Source of the DNA: Arion vulgaris
Taxonomy: Eukaryota; Mollusca; Gastropoda; Stylommatophora; Arionidae
Reading direction: 5' to 3'
DNA: 64,000 nucleotides
Assembly (NCBI GenBank): GCA_020796225.1
Contig: CM036775.1
Location: forward strand, 11,973,671-12,037,670
Below the pieces are notes generated by a model, which saw only the letters and a list, made by a program, of their open reading frames with translations, had not been told where the DNA came from and ran no database searches. Position 1 is the stretch's first letter. Each line of letters opens with the position of its first letter. This document shows, one piece after another, positions 53,796 to 63,850 of the stretch. Both the position numbers and the translations under genes were made by a program.

Positions 53796-53827
53796 TGTGT
53801 CTAGATAGTTTATATCATTTATAATAA

Positions 53828-54690
53828 TAATAGTTTCTCTCGTGCCGTTATCGTTACATAGGGCCTGCAAGCAATTTCTCCATACCGCTCTATCCTGGGC
53901 AACTCACTCAATCTCCTCCATGGAACCTAGACCGATATTTCTTGCCTCTCTCAGCAAAGTTTGTTTCAGGGTCTTCTTAGGTCGACCTCTCTTTCTTGAA
54001 CCCTTTGCATCCCACTTCAATGCCTGCTTTGATATTCGTTTATCATTTCTCCTCAAAGGTGTGTCCAACATATCTCCATCTTCTCTTTCTTATAACAGTT
54101 GTCACTAGTGGTTGACCAGACATTTCATCACTTCTCCTGAATTCGTTCCATTTTATATTCATTATTTTTCGCAGACATCTATTTTCAAATGCATTCAACT
54201 TGCTTTCTATATCTTTAGTCATTTTCCAACTCTGCTGGCATATGTTAGGATTGATACAACATTTGAATTGAAAATTTGTAATTTAGTTTTAATACTATAT
54301 AACTTGCAGTTCCATATTTTATTTAGACTTTTAAATGCTGATGTAGCTTTACCAATTCGTATCATAATTTCTTTTTAACATTTCCTGTGCAATCAAAATT
54401 GTTACCTAAATAGGTGAACTGCTCTGTTATTTTATCATTTTAGATTGCAGTGTGATATCTGCATTACTTTGCCATAGGTGTCTTCATTATATTTGTTTTT
54501 TCATAGCTTATCTGCAGCCCAACTTTTGATGCTATAGATGACAAGTTGTCTGTTTTTCTTTGCATATCTTGGTTGTTTCTACTTAACAAGTCAATATCAT
54601 CTGCAAAATCCAAATCTTCTAGTTGACTATTTTCTTCCCAATCGATGCCAGTTTCGCCCCTGCAACATTTTTGCATCACCCAGTCAAACC
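53828..54690 (-). pseudogene. LINE family R2, RT end and C-terminus
   Basis: Inverted copy of 9930-10780. The minus strand has QLEDLDFADDIDLLSRNNQD (catalytic FADD box), then the tail with the KRGRP-like block, ending in ATTATTAT. The first catalytic aspartate region is absent (truncated at about MMQKCCRGETG). Confidence 0.87.
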
Positions 54691-54699
54691 AGAATATAC

Positions 54700-54815
54700 T
54701 AGGTCATATTTCACCAACATACCGGACACTGCAGACTCAACAGACACTAACATAAACTAGGAATAAGTCGAGCAGTTCTCTGCCAGTGTCAACAAGTGGA
54801 ACAGACTCCGGGACT
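54700..54815 (+). pseudogene. LINE RNase H C-terminal scrap
   Basis: CATACCGGACACTGCAGACT, ACTAGGAATAAGTCGAGC, TCTCTGCCAGTGTCAACAAG match 25050-25135. Confidence 0.65.
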
Positions 54816-54920
54816 CCTATCTCTTTCTTACACAGGTCGATATCAGCTGCAGTGCACAAACTGTGGCACCGGTGAGGGTCCCCGATGTAATTTTGAAGAT
54901 GGTGAAGATGTTTTTGTATG
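54812..54920 (-). mobile_element. SINE family A, 3' fragment
   Basis: ATCTCTTTCTTACACAGGTC, GGCACCGGTGAGGGTCCCCG, TTTTGAAGATGGTGAAGA. Confidence 0.65.
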
Positions 54921-54966
54921 ATGATGGGGGAAGGATTACATGCTTGAATTTCAGTTCTCCATTATG

Positions 54967-55228
54967 CAGGGTGTTCAAGATAAAGTAGCCCGATTGATAC
55001 ATCAAAAGTTGCCAGTTACGCATTGCGTTTTGTCCATTTACTATTTAAACCGGTTATGACTAGCTCGTCCTTTCGTCACATTGGTTCATCGCCCTTCCCA
55101 CACTATAATTAATTACACACATCACAAAAAAAGATTCTACCCTGTACTACATCATAATTGAACCTTCTTATTGTTATATATGCCAGATTTTCTCCCTGAA
55201 CAGGCTACTTTTATCTTGAACACCCCTG
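54967..55228. mobile_element. Tc1/mariner-type MITE, copy 4
   Basis: CAGGGTGTTCAAGATAAAGT to CTTGAACACCCCTG; TA follows at the right, TG at the left (mutated). In the same intron as the microexon acceptor, 717 bp away. Confidence 0.88.
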
Positions 55229-55307
55229 TATGTTTTGAAAATTTACTTACCGCGTTTGCTCAACAATTTCCGAGTTATTTTTTCCTCGAACCTAAAATTT
55301 CTTCTTC

Positions 55308-55797
55308 TTGGAGCGCTCCTTATTGACCACTATGTGATCTGAGCCTAAGAGCGATTGTACGTTGTGCCAGTTATGCGCCTACAAGTAGGTCAGCACATCT
55401 TCTTCTTCTTCTTTGCGTTCGTTCTTTACGACCAATTTTAATCACTCTTTGTGATATGTTTGATCTTTGCCAAGAACGTGTATACGTTGCACATTGGTTC
55501 GGTAGGCCCCTAAATGCATAGACTTCTACACGTTTAGGACATGTGCATCCAATTTCAGCCAAACCTCCTTAGTCGCCTCTTACGACATGCGTGGCAGGTA
55601 ACAGTGGTGCTATTCTTTACACCCCAAATTTGGACCCTGGTAACCACTCGGGCGGGTCAGCACATCTAATTTCTGTGCTGTTTTTTATTTACTGTGCATC
55701 CCTAGGGCCTACATCAGTCGCCTCTTACGACATGCATTGTATGTCGCAGTAATACTATTCTTGGCTTCCCTTACTGGCCCCGGCACCACACTGGCGA
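55308..55797 (-). mobile_element. SINE-like family C, split by family H
   Basis: Tail at 55308-55400 (GGAGCGCTCCTTATTGACC), head at 55655-55797 ending GGCCCCGGCACCACACTGGC. Confidence 0.85.
55401..55654 (-). mobile_element. SINE-like family H, full length, nested in family C
   Basis: Flanked by GGTCAGCACATCT (55388-55400, 55655-55667), perfect 13 bp. On the minus strand it starts CGCCCGAGTGGTTACCAGGG and ends (AAG)n. 254 bp. Confidence 0.94.
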
Positions 55798-55944
55798 TTT
55801 TTGAAAATTTAAAATGATGTATATGTTACCTAGGGGCATAAGAATGTTAGAAAGGCTTAGGTGGGGCATGACACACAAAATGAGAAACACTGAGCTAATA
55901 GATCCAACATGCTCAACTTTATTTAATTATTTATTTTGTTTCAG

Positions 55945-55974
55945 AATGGCTGAAAGATGTGGTCCAGTATTTGG
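55945..55974 (+). CDS. Host gene, 30-nt microexon
   Basis: Acceptor TTATTTTGTTTCAG ends at 55944; donor TTTGG|GTAAGT starts at 55975. With the A from the large exon it encodes KWLKDVVQYL and leaves one G. Phase 1 on both sides, so it could be skipped without frame loss. The flanking introns are 3.6 and 3.0 kb. The peptide is an amphipathic helix-like segment that continues the ordered C terminus (AFLRK before, DSGRFV after). Confidence 0.8.
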
Positions 55975-55984
55975 GTAAGTTATT

Positions 55985-56440
55985 TGTGCAACAGAAAATG
56001 TAAACAGTTTTGAATATCTTGGTTCACTGCTAGCAAAGGAAACTATCAGAAAACTGCAGACCTTTGTAAATGGATGTTTACGTAGAATAGAGGACTGAGA
56101 TGGTATGATAAGATTACAAACGAGGAACTCAGAGAAAGAACTAAGCAGATACCAGTGGAGAAAGAGCTCAGGAAGAGATGCTGGCGATGGATAGGACATA
56201 CCTTGAGAAGACCAACCGGAAGCATTTCAAGACAGGCACTGTTTTGGAACCTGCAGGGAAAGAGGAGAAGGGGAAGGCCTAGACACACCTGGAGAAGAGA
56301 GCTGGAGGCTGATATTAAAAGGATAGGTAAAACTTTGGAAAGAACTGGAAGGGATGGCAAGAGAGAGGAAGAGCTGGAAGAAGTTTGTTGAAGACCTGTG
56401 CTCCGTTGGGAGTTGAAAGGTGAAGAAGAAGGTTCACTAC
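55985..56440 (+). pseudogene. LINE R1-like ORF2 C-terminus
   Basis: VNSFEYLGSLLAKE; LQTFVNGCLRRIED with a stop; then RCWRWIGHTLRRPTGSISRQ, ALFWNLQGKRRRGRPRHTWR, RELEADIKRIGKTLERTG. It starts 10 bp after the microexon donor. No RT domain. Confidence 0.82.
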
Positions 56441-57003
56441 TAACAACAGATGGAAATGGGATGAAGGAAATGAAAAGAAAAACAAACATGGCTTTACAAA
56501 AATTAAACAACTAAAAACAGTATGGAACGGACTGATAGGAAAACAAAGATCAGAATACTAAGAGCATGCATATTCCCAGTGGCAACATATGGGTGTGAAG
56601 CATGGACATTTAATATGGCTGTGGAAAAACATACATGTTCTTTCTAATATAAGTGTTGTAGAAGTCCTCCTTATATCATGGACAGAGAAGAGAACAAATA
56701 GATCTATCCAGAAAGAACTCAAAATCAAAGAAAACTGGCTGATGCTACAAATAAGAAAGAAAAATTGAGATATTTTGGACATATAAAAAGACATGAAGGG
56801 CTGGGGAAGACCATCATGGAAGGAAGCATACCGGCAAAGAGGAAGAAGAGGAAGACCACGGAGAAGATGGATTCTGAATGTAACTGATGGTTTGAACATA
56901 ATGGCTGCAGAGGCGGTACATCTAGCCTATGAGAGAGAGAAATTGACTGTTGGGGTGGCAAAGCTCTGCTCAGGACAAGCTATTTGATGATGATGATGAT
57001 GAT
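56441..57003 (+). pseudogene. LINE family R4 ORF2 C-terminus and 3' end
   Basis: FTKIKQLKTVWNGL, ATYGCEAW-like block, a frameshift, LRYFGHIKRHEGLGKTIMEG, RRGRPRRRWILNVTDGLNIM, then TGATGATGATGATGATTG at the 3' end. Lies in the last intron. Confidence 0.8.
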
Positions 57004-57074
57004 TGTGCAAGATTAAGATAATTGTCTCCCTTCCTTGTCAAGAGGAGATAATAATAATCATAATGCGCCCACAT

Positions 57075-57612
57075 TTTGCTGGGGCTCGTAATGAAATCAA
57101 ACAACAGGAACACTGCGACCTACAAGGCATGTCATAAGAGGTGACTGAGGTAGAGAGCGACCTGCAAGGCATGTCATAAGAGGTGACTGAGGTAGAGAGC
57201 GACCTGCAAGGCATGTCATAAGAGGTGACAGGTAGAGACCTAGGGAAGCTACCCTAGTAAATAGAAAACAAGCTCGCCTGCCCAGCGTGTTTGTAGCACG
57301 ATGAACGACGGGTGACAAGCCCCCTGTGAGTGCGGTTCAATTCCGCGGGCTAGCAGAAAAGCCACAGGTTCTCCAGATTTACGGTGTTCGTGGCACCAAA
57401 CCGAAGGGTTACGATGTCCATGGCACCGAGCCAAAGACCTGAAAGCTCAAGGGCTTCTGGATCAGAAAAAATAAAAAGCATTGCAGAAATCGGAAGTGCT
57501 GGTCTACTTGTAGGCGCATAAGTGACAACACAGCGTACAATCGCTCTTAGGCTCAGATCACATTCAAATCACAGAGTGCTTTAACAAGTGGTCAATATGG
57601 AGCGTTCGAATA
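57075..57612 (+). mobile_element. SINE-like family C, split by SINE D
   Basis: Head and start of body at 57075-57260, rest at 57473-57612. The block GGCATGTCATAAGAGGTGAC is present three times as a 42-bp tandem (57115-57235), an expansion inside the SINE. Confidence 0.83.
57262..57472 (+). mobile_element. tRNA-derived SINE, family D, nested in family C
   Basis: CTCGCCTGCCCAGCGTGTTT, B box GGTTCAATTCCGC, GGTGTTCGTGGCACCAAACC, CATGGCACCGAGCCAAAG. The flanks share AAATA(G/A)AAA. Confidence 0.85.
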
Positions 57613-57744
57613 AGAATCTTAATATATTTTGGTTTTACAGTCCGTTCTTGCCCGTTGACTCAATAATATCTAGTGTCTATGTTGTACATAGTGCTCAAGA
57701 TCTAGGGTATATGTAGATTGTATACCTATTCCTAAAAGTAACTA

Positions 57745-58170
57745 TACTTAAGACTGTCCTAACACTATGGAACTCTCTCTCTCTGTGCTGTGTACAGCAT
57801 GCCATAGGGTTTACTGCCATACTTAGACTGTCCTAACACTATGTAACTCTCTCTGTGCTGTCTACAGCATGCCATAGTAGGGTTTACTGCCATACTTAAG
57901 AATGTCCTAACACTATGGAACTCTCTCTGTGCTGTCTACAGCAGCCATAGGAGGGTTTACTGTCATACTTAAGACTGTCCTAACACTATGGGACTCTCTC
58001 TGTGCTGTCTACAGCAGCCAAAGTAGGTTTTACTGCCATACTTAAGAATGTCCTAACACTATGAAACTCTCTCTGTGCTGTCTACAGCAGCCATAGTAGG
58101 GTTTACTGTCATACTTAAGAATGTCCTAACACTATGTAACTCTGTGTGGGCTGTCTACAGCGGGCCTTCT
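57745..58170. repeat. ~73-bp minisatellite, about 6 copies
   Basis: Units contain CTTAAGACTGTCCTAACACT, ATGGAACTCTCTCTGTGCTG and TCTACAGCAGCCATAG. The TCTACAGCAG block resembles a 3' splice site, repeated six times within the last intron. Confidence 0.93.
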
Positions 58171-58177
58171 CCGACTT

Positions 58178-58792
58178 TTCTAAACACACAGAGGTTTCTA
58201 AATACACAGGGGTTTCTAAACACACAGGAGTTTCTAAACACACTGAGGTTTCTAAACACACCGAGGTTTCTAAACACACCGAGGTTTCTAAACACACAGA
58301 GGTTTCTAAACACACTGAGGTTTCTAAACACACTGAGATTTCTAAACACACAGGTTTCTAAACACACAGAGGTTTCTAAACACACAGATTTCTAAACACA
58401 CTGAGATTTCTAAACACACTGAGGTTTCTAAACACACTGAGGTTTCTAAACACACAGAGATTTCTAAACACACTGAGGTTTCTAAACACACTTAGGTTTC
58501 TAAACACACTGAGGTTTCTAAACACACTGAGATTTCTAAACACACAGAGATTTCTAACACAGAGCTTTCTAAACACACAGAGGTTTCTAAACACACTGAG
58601 GTTTCTAAACACACTGAGATTTCTAAACACACTTAGGTTTCTAAACACATGAGTTCTAAACCCGAGATTTCTAAACACACAGAGCTTAAACACAGAGGTT
58701 TCTAAACACACTGAGGTTTCTAAACACACTGAGGTTTCTAAACACACTGAGATTTCTAAACACACTAAGGTTTCTAAACACACTGAAATACA
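58178..58792. repeat. 18-bp minisatellite, about 34 copies
   Basis: Unit GAGGTTTCTAAACACACT with GAGATT and TTAGG variants. 18 bp is six codons, so open frames appear on both strands (EVSKHT on +; VFRNLS and VCLETS on -). Lies 185 bp before the terminal exon. Confidence 0.97.
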
Positions 58793-58977
58793 TGATTGGG
58801 ATGAGATTGTGATGAGATTGGAACAATTATAGACATGTGAGATGAAGATAATCCTCAAGTGAACAATAACACATTTATAATAACATAAAATGTTTGTTCT
58901 AATTTGTTGCTGTTTTCACAATTTAATAGCAAAATATTTTTTTTTATAATTTAAAAAAAAATGATTTTTCTCTGCAG

Positions 58978-59015
58978 ATTCTGGACGTTTTGTCACTTTA
59001 ACTGAGGAGGATTAG
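58978..59015 (+). CDS. Host gene, terminal exon and stop
   Basis: Acceptor TTTTTCTCTGCAG ends at 58977. With the G from the microexon it reads DSGRFVTLTEED and the stop TAG at 59013-59015. All preceding exons arrive in this frame. The acidic C terminus (TEED) completes a segment running FLRKKWLKDVVQYL-DSGRFV. No other reading gives a continuation. Confidence 0.8.
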
Positions 59016-59032
59016 ATCTTATTGTACCCCAC

Positions 59033-59257
59033 ACCGTAAAAAACACTAGATGACTACAGAGCGGAGAGCAAACCAAGTAAACGCTGGCTGAAACCGGACA
59101 CATTGCCAAGGATTAGCACCAGAGCTCCAAATGGTGCTGAAGATGTGATGTAAAACACAGCAGTGCTAATGCTGCATGAATCAGATTTCCACATGAATAG
59201 TATTTATGGGGAGGTCTGGTACATCAGTCTGGGCGGTGATCACAAGAGAGAGAGAGG
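59033..59257 (+). mobile_element. SINE-like family I, headless copy in 3' UTR
   Basis: CACACCGTAAAAAACACTAG to TGGGCGGTGATCACAAGAG. Begins at the body, lacking the shared head, 17 bp after the stop codon. Confidence 0.82.
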
Positions 59258-59329
59258 AAAAGATCTTATTGAAACTCATAGAGCAGAACTAGCAGGTCTT
59301 TTTTTTTACCAAGGAATATAGTCTGTGAT

Positions 59330-59600
59330 GTAGGTTCAGTCAGGAGACTTGGTCTGTGAGTCAAGAGACTTGGTCTGTCAGTCAGGTTGAGTCAGGAGAC
59401 TTGGTCTGTGAGTCAGGAGACGTGGTCTGTGAGTCAGGAGACTTGGTCTGAGATGTAGGTTCAGTCAGGAGACTTGGTCTGTGAGTCAGGAGACTTGGTC
59501 TGAGATTGGTTATAGGTTCAGTCAGGAGACTTGGTCTGTGAGTCAGGTTGAGTCAGGAGACTTGGTCTGTGAGTCAGGAGACTTGGTCTGAGATCAGGTT
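59330..59600. repeat. 21-bp minisatellite
   Basis: Unit AGTCAGGAGACTTGGTCTGTG with a longer unit carrying AGATGTAGGTTC. About 12 copies. Confidence 0.92.
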
Positions 59601-59807
59601 CGGTTAGAAAACTATGAGAAGCTTCTCTGATTAATAAAGATGTGAGATTCAGAGAGATGTGTTTCAAAAAACATCTCAGATTGAGGGGGACATGATATGA
59701 GAAACATCACAGATTGAAGGGGAAGCATGAAATAAATAACTTGTCGGTCATGTTTACAAACTCATCATAAAAAATGATATGCTGTGCATATATTATGCAA
59801 ATGATTG

Positions 59808-60075
59808 TTTTGTCTCAGTCATGACTGTTGTAGTGGCCAAGTGCTAACTACATTATTGCATGACCAGCTCACAATCACAGCTAAAGTTGGTGTCAAGTGT
59901 GTCTCAGTCATGACTTGTAGTGGCCAAGTGCTAACTACATTATTGCTTGACCAGCTCACAATCACAGCTAAAGTTGGTGTCAAGTGTGTCTCAGTCATGA
60001 CTGTTGTAGTGGCCAAGTGCTAACTACATTATTGCTTGACCAGTTCACAGTCACAGCTAAAGTTGGTGTCAGGTA
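59808..60075. repeat. ~89-bp direct repeat, 3 copies
   Basis: Each has GTGGCCAAGTGCTAACTACA, TTATTGCTTGACCAGCTCAC and AGCTAAAGTTGGTGTCAAGT. Confidence 0.93.
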
Positions 60076-60124
60076 TCCTTTTCTTCTTGTTGTTCTTCTG
60101 TCAATCATCTGTAGAAAAAAAAAG

Positions 60125-60395
60125 TAAGTAAAGGAACCCTTTCATACCTCATGGTATATAGGTCAATACAGTGTTAGGCCTGTATTTTTCATTGACCGTC
60201 GGCACACGATGGGTGATGTGGTCAGCATCACGCCGGCCGCCTTTACTTTCCCAGAGCATGTCTGGTACCCAGTTGAGGCTGGGTCGACCTGAGAGCCGTC
60301 GCGGTCGGGAAAAATTCCATGCGCATTGCGGAGCTGGACCCAGACTACCTGCCTTGCGAGCGAGTTCACTAACAACTACGCTACAGCGGCTCTCA
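60125..60395 (-). mobile_element. tRNA-derived SINE, family E
   Basis: Inverted relative of 27857-28130: CCCTTTCATACCTCATGGTA at the 3' end, CAGAGCATGTCTGGTACCCA in the middle, AACTACGCTACAGCGGCTCT at the 5' end. A second, more decayed copy lies at 60505-60645. Confidence 0.87.
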
Positions 60396-60682
60396 TCTGT
60401 AGAGCTCTCATACAAAAGTAGTTTAGTCTCTGTATGCCTTATTGTCACCCTATCTTCCTTGTTTGGGTGCAAGGGGAGGGAACATTTTATCGTCCCTCAA
60501 GGTGGATGGTGGGCCTGTAGTTTTTGTTGACCGTCGGCACACAATGGCTGATGTGGTCAACATCATGCTGGTCGTGTTTACTTCTCAGTGTTTTTTCCTG
60601 GTACCCAATTGAGGCTGGGTCGACTTGAGCCATTACAGTTGGAAAAATATTTCACTCTCACTAGAATTGAAGTCAGACCACT

Positions 60683-61135
60683 ATTCGATTTGTATACTTT
60701 TAAAGAATTTAGTGATCAACCGGAGTCCATGTACATCTTCATATAGCTTGTCTTGGACTGACATCGATTTGTATACTTTTAAAGAAGTTAGTGGTCAACT
60801 GGAGTCCATGTACATCTTCATATAGCTTGTCTTGGACTGACATTGATTTGTATACTTTTAAAGAAGTTAGTGATCAACCGGAGTCCATGTACATCTTCAT
60901 ATAGCTTGTCTTGGACTGTTATGGGGATTGGCCACGTGTTTTCTCTCTGTTCCGTGTATGTTGGACATTCTTGCAGTATGTGTGTCTCTGCCATCTTGCT
61001 GGTGCCACAAGTGCATATATCAGATGGACCTATTTTACACTTGCTAAACAGATGGTACCTCAGCCTATTGTGCCCTGTTCGTAGACGAAAAATGACAACC
61101 TGTTCTTCTCTACTTAGTTGGTGATATGTATCATC
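60683..61135 (-). pseudogene. LINE ORF2 C-terminus with 79-bp triplication
   Basis: Minus strand: EEQVVIFRLRTGHNRLRYHL, CKIGPSDICTCGTSKMAETH, ILQECPTYTEQRENTWP, then VQDKLYEDVHGLRLI. The last block is triplicated with a 79-bp period (GATTTGTATACTTTTAAAGA at 60687, 60766, 60845). The Cys/His spacing and R-TGHNRL match other RNase H-LINE tails here. Confidence 0.82.
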
Positions 61136-61434
61136 CTTTTCATGCCCTGGGTGATCTCTCAGCCATTTGTTCTTGTAGGGCCATTTTTATCATCCGTACA
61201 AGACTGTCTACGTTTGTCTCATAATTGTCAGCCTTTTGTACATAAAACATCTTATTGTATTGTGTCCTGTTTGAAGTATGAAGATAATGGTTTGTTCGTT
61301 GCCCAACATTTGGTGATAGCAGTTATTCATGTCATCTATAGTTGCATATGCATCTGTCACCAATGTATCATTGATTCTTTTTTACATTTTTTTTTTGGTT
61401 AGCCGCTATTAATTCAGGGTGTTTTATAAGGCAC
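61136..61434. other. Probable upstream part of same LINE relic
   Basis: No clear motif; reverse frames are broken. Function not assigned. Confidence 0.35.
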
Positions 61435-61690
61435 CTTTCGCCAGTGTGGTGCCGGGGCCTGCAAGGAAAGCAAAGAATAGTACCACTGCGACCTACAGTG
61501 CATGTCATAAGAGGCAACTGATCTAGGAAGCTACCTAGTAAATAAAAGCATTGCAGAAATCGGATGTGCTGGCCTACTTGTAGGTGCATTACTGGCACAA
61601 TGTACAATCGCTCTTAGGCTCAGATCACATACAAGTCACAAAGAGTGGTTAACAAGTGGTTGATAGGGAGCTTAAGAAGAAAAGAAATGC
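61435..61690 (+). mobile_element. SINE-like family C, full length
   Basis: CCAGTGTGGTGCCGGGGCCT, AGCAAAGAATAGTACCACTG, GTGCATGTCATAAGAGGCAA, ACTGGCACAATGTACAATCG, tail AGCTTAAGAAGAAAAG. Confidence 0.88.
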
Positions 61691-61746
61691 CATTTTTCGT
61701 GAAGGCTTGCTTTCCTATCCCTATCCCATTAAGGCAAGCCTTACGG

Positions 61747-62340
61747 CTTCTTCTTGACGCTCCATATCAAACACTTGTTAACCATTAATCTTTGTGATTT
61801 GTATGTTTTCTGTATTTGTCCAGCTTTTCAACTCAAGAGCCAGCTCATCTCTGGAAACTGATTTTACTAAACTGCTTTCTGCCCTTACAATGGCAGCAGC
61901 GTGCACATTGTAAATTACTTACACTGGCAGCCGTGTGCTCAATGTACTCGTAATTAGTATTCCTCGCCATACAGGCAGATTTTCTCCGACTTCAGAGGTA
62001 CTCAAGTTATCGTCCTGAGTAAGACCAGGGGACTCGAACAAATGCCGGACAGTAGGTTCGAACCCGAGCTATGAGGCGTCTCACAGCTAGCAGGCAGAGC
62101 TACTATCAACTACTCTAGGCAGTCCTCGATTTGTATGTGATCTGAGCCTAAGAGTGATTGTATGTTGTGCCAGTTATGCACCTACAAGTAGGCCAGCACA
62201 TCTGATTTCTACGACGCTTTTTATTTACTAGACTAGCTTCCCTAGGCCCCTATCTCTGTCTCCTCTTATGACATGTTTTGTAGGTCACAGTGGTGCTATT
62301 CTTAGCTTCCCTTGTGGGCTCCGCACCACATGGACAAGCG
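61747..62340 (-). mobile_element. SINE-like family C, split by SINE G
   Basis: Tail at 61747-61805 (TTCTTCTTGACGCTCCATAT read on +), remainder 62128-62340 ending CTCCGCACCACATGGACAAG. Confidence 0.85.
61806..62127 (-). mobile_element. tRNA-derived SINE, family G, nested in family C
   Basis: Flanked by GATTTGTATG (61796-61805, 62128-62137). On the minus strand it starts AGGACTGCCTAGAGTAGTTG, with B box GGTTCGAACC. 322 bp. Confidence 0.94.
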
Positions 62341-62384
62341 GTTCACCAGCGCTATAAAATCAGGGTGTCTTATATGGCACCTCT

Positions 62385-62476
62385 TGACTGATTTTTGCAA
62401 GAAGGCTTTGTTTGTCTTATCATCAGTGTCCCTCGCCATTCAGGCAAACCTTACTTCTACTTCAGAGATACTTGTA
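62385..62476. mobile_element. SINE core-like segment
   Basis: TGATTTTTGCAAGAAGGC, TCAGTGTCCCTCGCCATTCA, TACTTCAGAGATACTTG. Confidence 0.6.
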
Positions 62477-62492
62477 ATTTAGATTCCCAAGT

Positions 62493-62741
62493 CTTCTTCT
62501 TATTTCGTTAGCTCTTACGACCAATTTTAATCACTCTTTGTGATATGTTTGATCTTTGCCAAGAACGTGTAACGTTGCACATTGGTTTTGTAGGCCCCTA
62601 AACGCATATATTTCTACACGTTTAGGACACATGCATCCGATTTCAGCCAAACCTCCTTAGTCGCCTCTTACGACATGCGCAGCAGGTAACAGTGGTTCTA
62701 TTCTTTACACCCCAAATTTAGGCCCGGTAACCACTCGGGCG
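62493..62741 (-). mobile_element. SINE-like family H, full length
   Basis: Flanked by AGATTCCCAAGT (62481-62492) and AGATCCCCAAGT (62742-62753). Same start and (AAG)n end as the other full copies. 249 bp. Confidence 0.93.
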
Positions 62742-62753
62742 AGATCCCCAAGT

Positions 62754-63355
62754 AAAAGATCAGGGAACCTGTAGTCTGGGGAACCTGTAGTCCGACAGGA
62801 TACTATGTACACACCCAAAATTTCTCCCCATACATTGGCCTCGAACCACAGAGCTTTTGCTGCACATGATTACTAGGAAGTGTCTGGCGAATGGATTAAA
62901 ACTCTGCTCCCATGCGGGTGACCCCGTGTTCAGGTCACGGTAAGACCCAAGGATTTTTTTCTGTTGTGGGCATAAATGAAAAATCCTAACCTGAACAGCT
63001 TCGCTGCGACTGCTCTAGCCATGCGACCATTAAATTCCTCAGGTTCCCGTCCCACCTGTCCTACACCGCACTAAAAAAGCGGTACTACATGCAGTAACGA
63101 TAGTGTGGCTACTAGTGAAACGTGTTCGATACTTTATCAGTGCCCCAGTTTTTTTTTATTCATTGCATGAGGTTTCATTGTCACTATGTTTGAGTCCGTC
63201 ACTCTTCTTTGCTTTGTCACTCTATTGTGCCTAAATGTCAACGTTTTCATTTCCTGTTCTGTCACAGTCGGAAGACGTGGATTTTTTGGTCATATTTTGT
63301 CTTTGCTCATAGCTCTCATCTTATAACAGAAATTAAAAGAGAATAGGAATGGCCA
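62754..63355. other. No confident feature
   Basis: A weak tRNA-like stretch lies near 62840-62960 (GCGGGTGACCCCGTGTTCAG), perhaps an old SINE. Otherwise nothing recognised. Confidence 0.35.
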
Positions 63356-63359
63356 AGGA

Positions 63360-63850
63360 TAATTTCAATAGTATGAGAAAGTTACTGACATTCAAACAAA
63401 TTACAAATAGGCTAAAAATGAGAATGATCAAATGATATATATATTAATGTATGGCTCGGAAACATGGACAATGAACAAGCAGTTAGAAGACAGAATTGAT
63501 GCATTTGAGATGTGGATATATAGAAGAATAAGCAGAGTTTCATGGACAGAAAAACAGACAAATAAACAAGTTTTAGGAAAACTAGGCATGAAGAAATAAT
63601 TATTAAGAGAAATAAATTCAGACAAGTAAAGTATTTTGGGCACATAAAAAGACATGATACCATGATAAAATATTTACTAGAGGGGAAAGTTGAGGGGAAG
63701 AGCAAGAGGAAGACCGAGAGATAAGTGGGAGGAAACTTTAAGAAATGGACAGGTTACAGTCTGGCAGTGTGCAACACCAAGGCGAAAGACAGAGGATGCT
63801 GGAGATTCATTGCAGCCAACCTTCGATGTGGAGACGACACATGATGATGA
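63360..63850 (+). pseudogene. LINE family R4, ORF2 C-terminus
   Basis: Near-identical to 35690-36185: QITNRLKMRM, LEDRIDAFEMWIYRRIS, KYFGHIKRHDTMIKY, ending at a GTCTGGCAGTGTGCAACACC block. Frameshifts near 63440, 63597 and 63615. Confidence 0.85.

Larger units (their letters stand above)
59016..59740 (+). promoter_or_regulatory. 3' UTR region with candidate poly(A) signals
   Basis: AATAAA occurs at 59633-59638 and 59731-59736. Between the stop and these lie a family I element and a 21-bp minisatellite, so the UTR would be mostly repeat. Which signal is used cannot be told from sequence. Confidence 0.45.

Noticed and set aside
58115..58858. Long minus-strand frames reading VFRNLSVFRNLS and VCLETSVCLETS (up to 160 codons)
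   Set aside because: Purely the 18-bp minisatellite read in three frames; no start context, no neighbours, inside an intron of the plus-strand gene.
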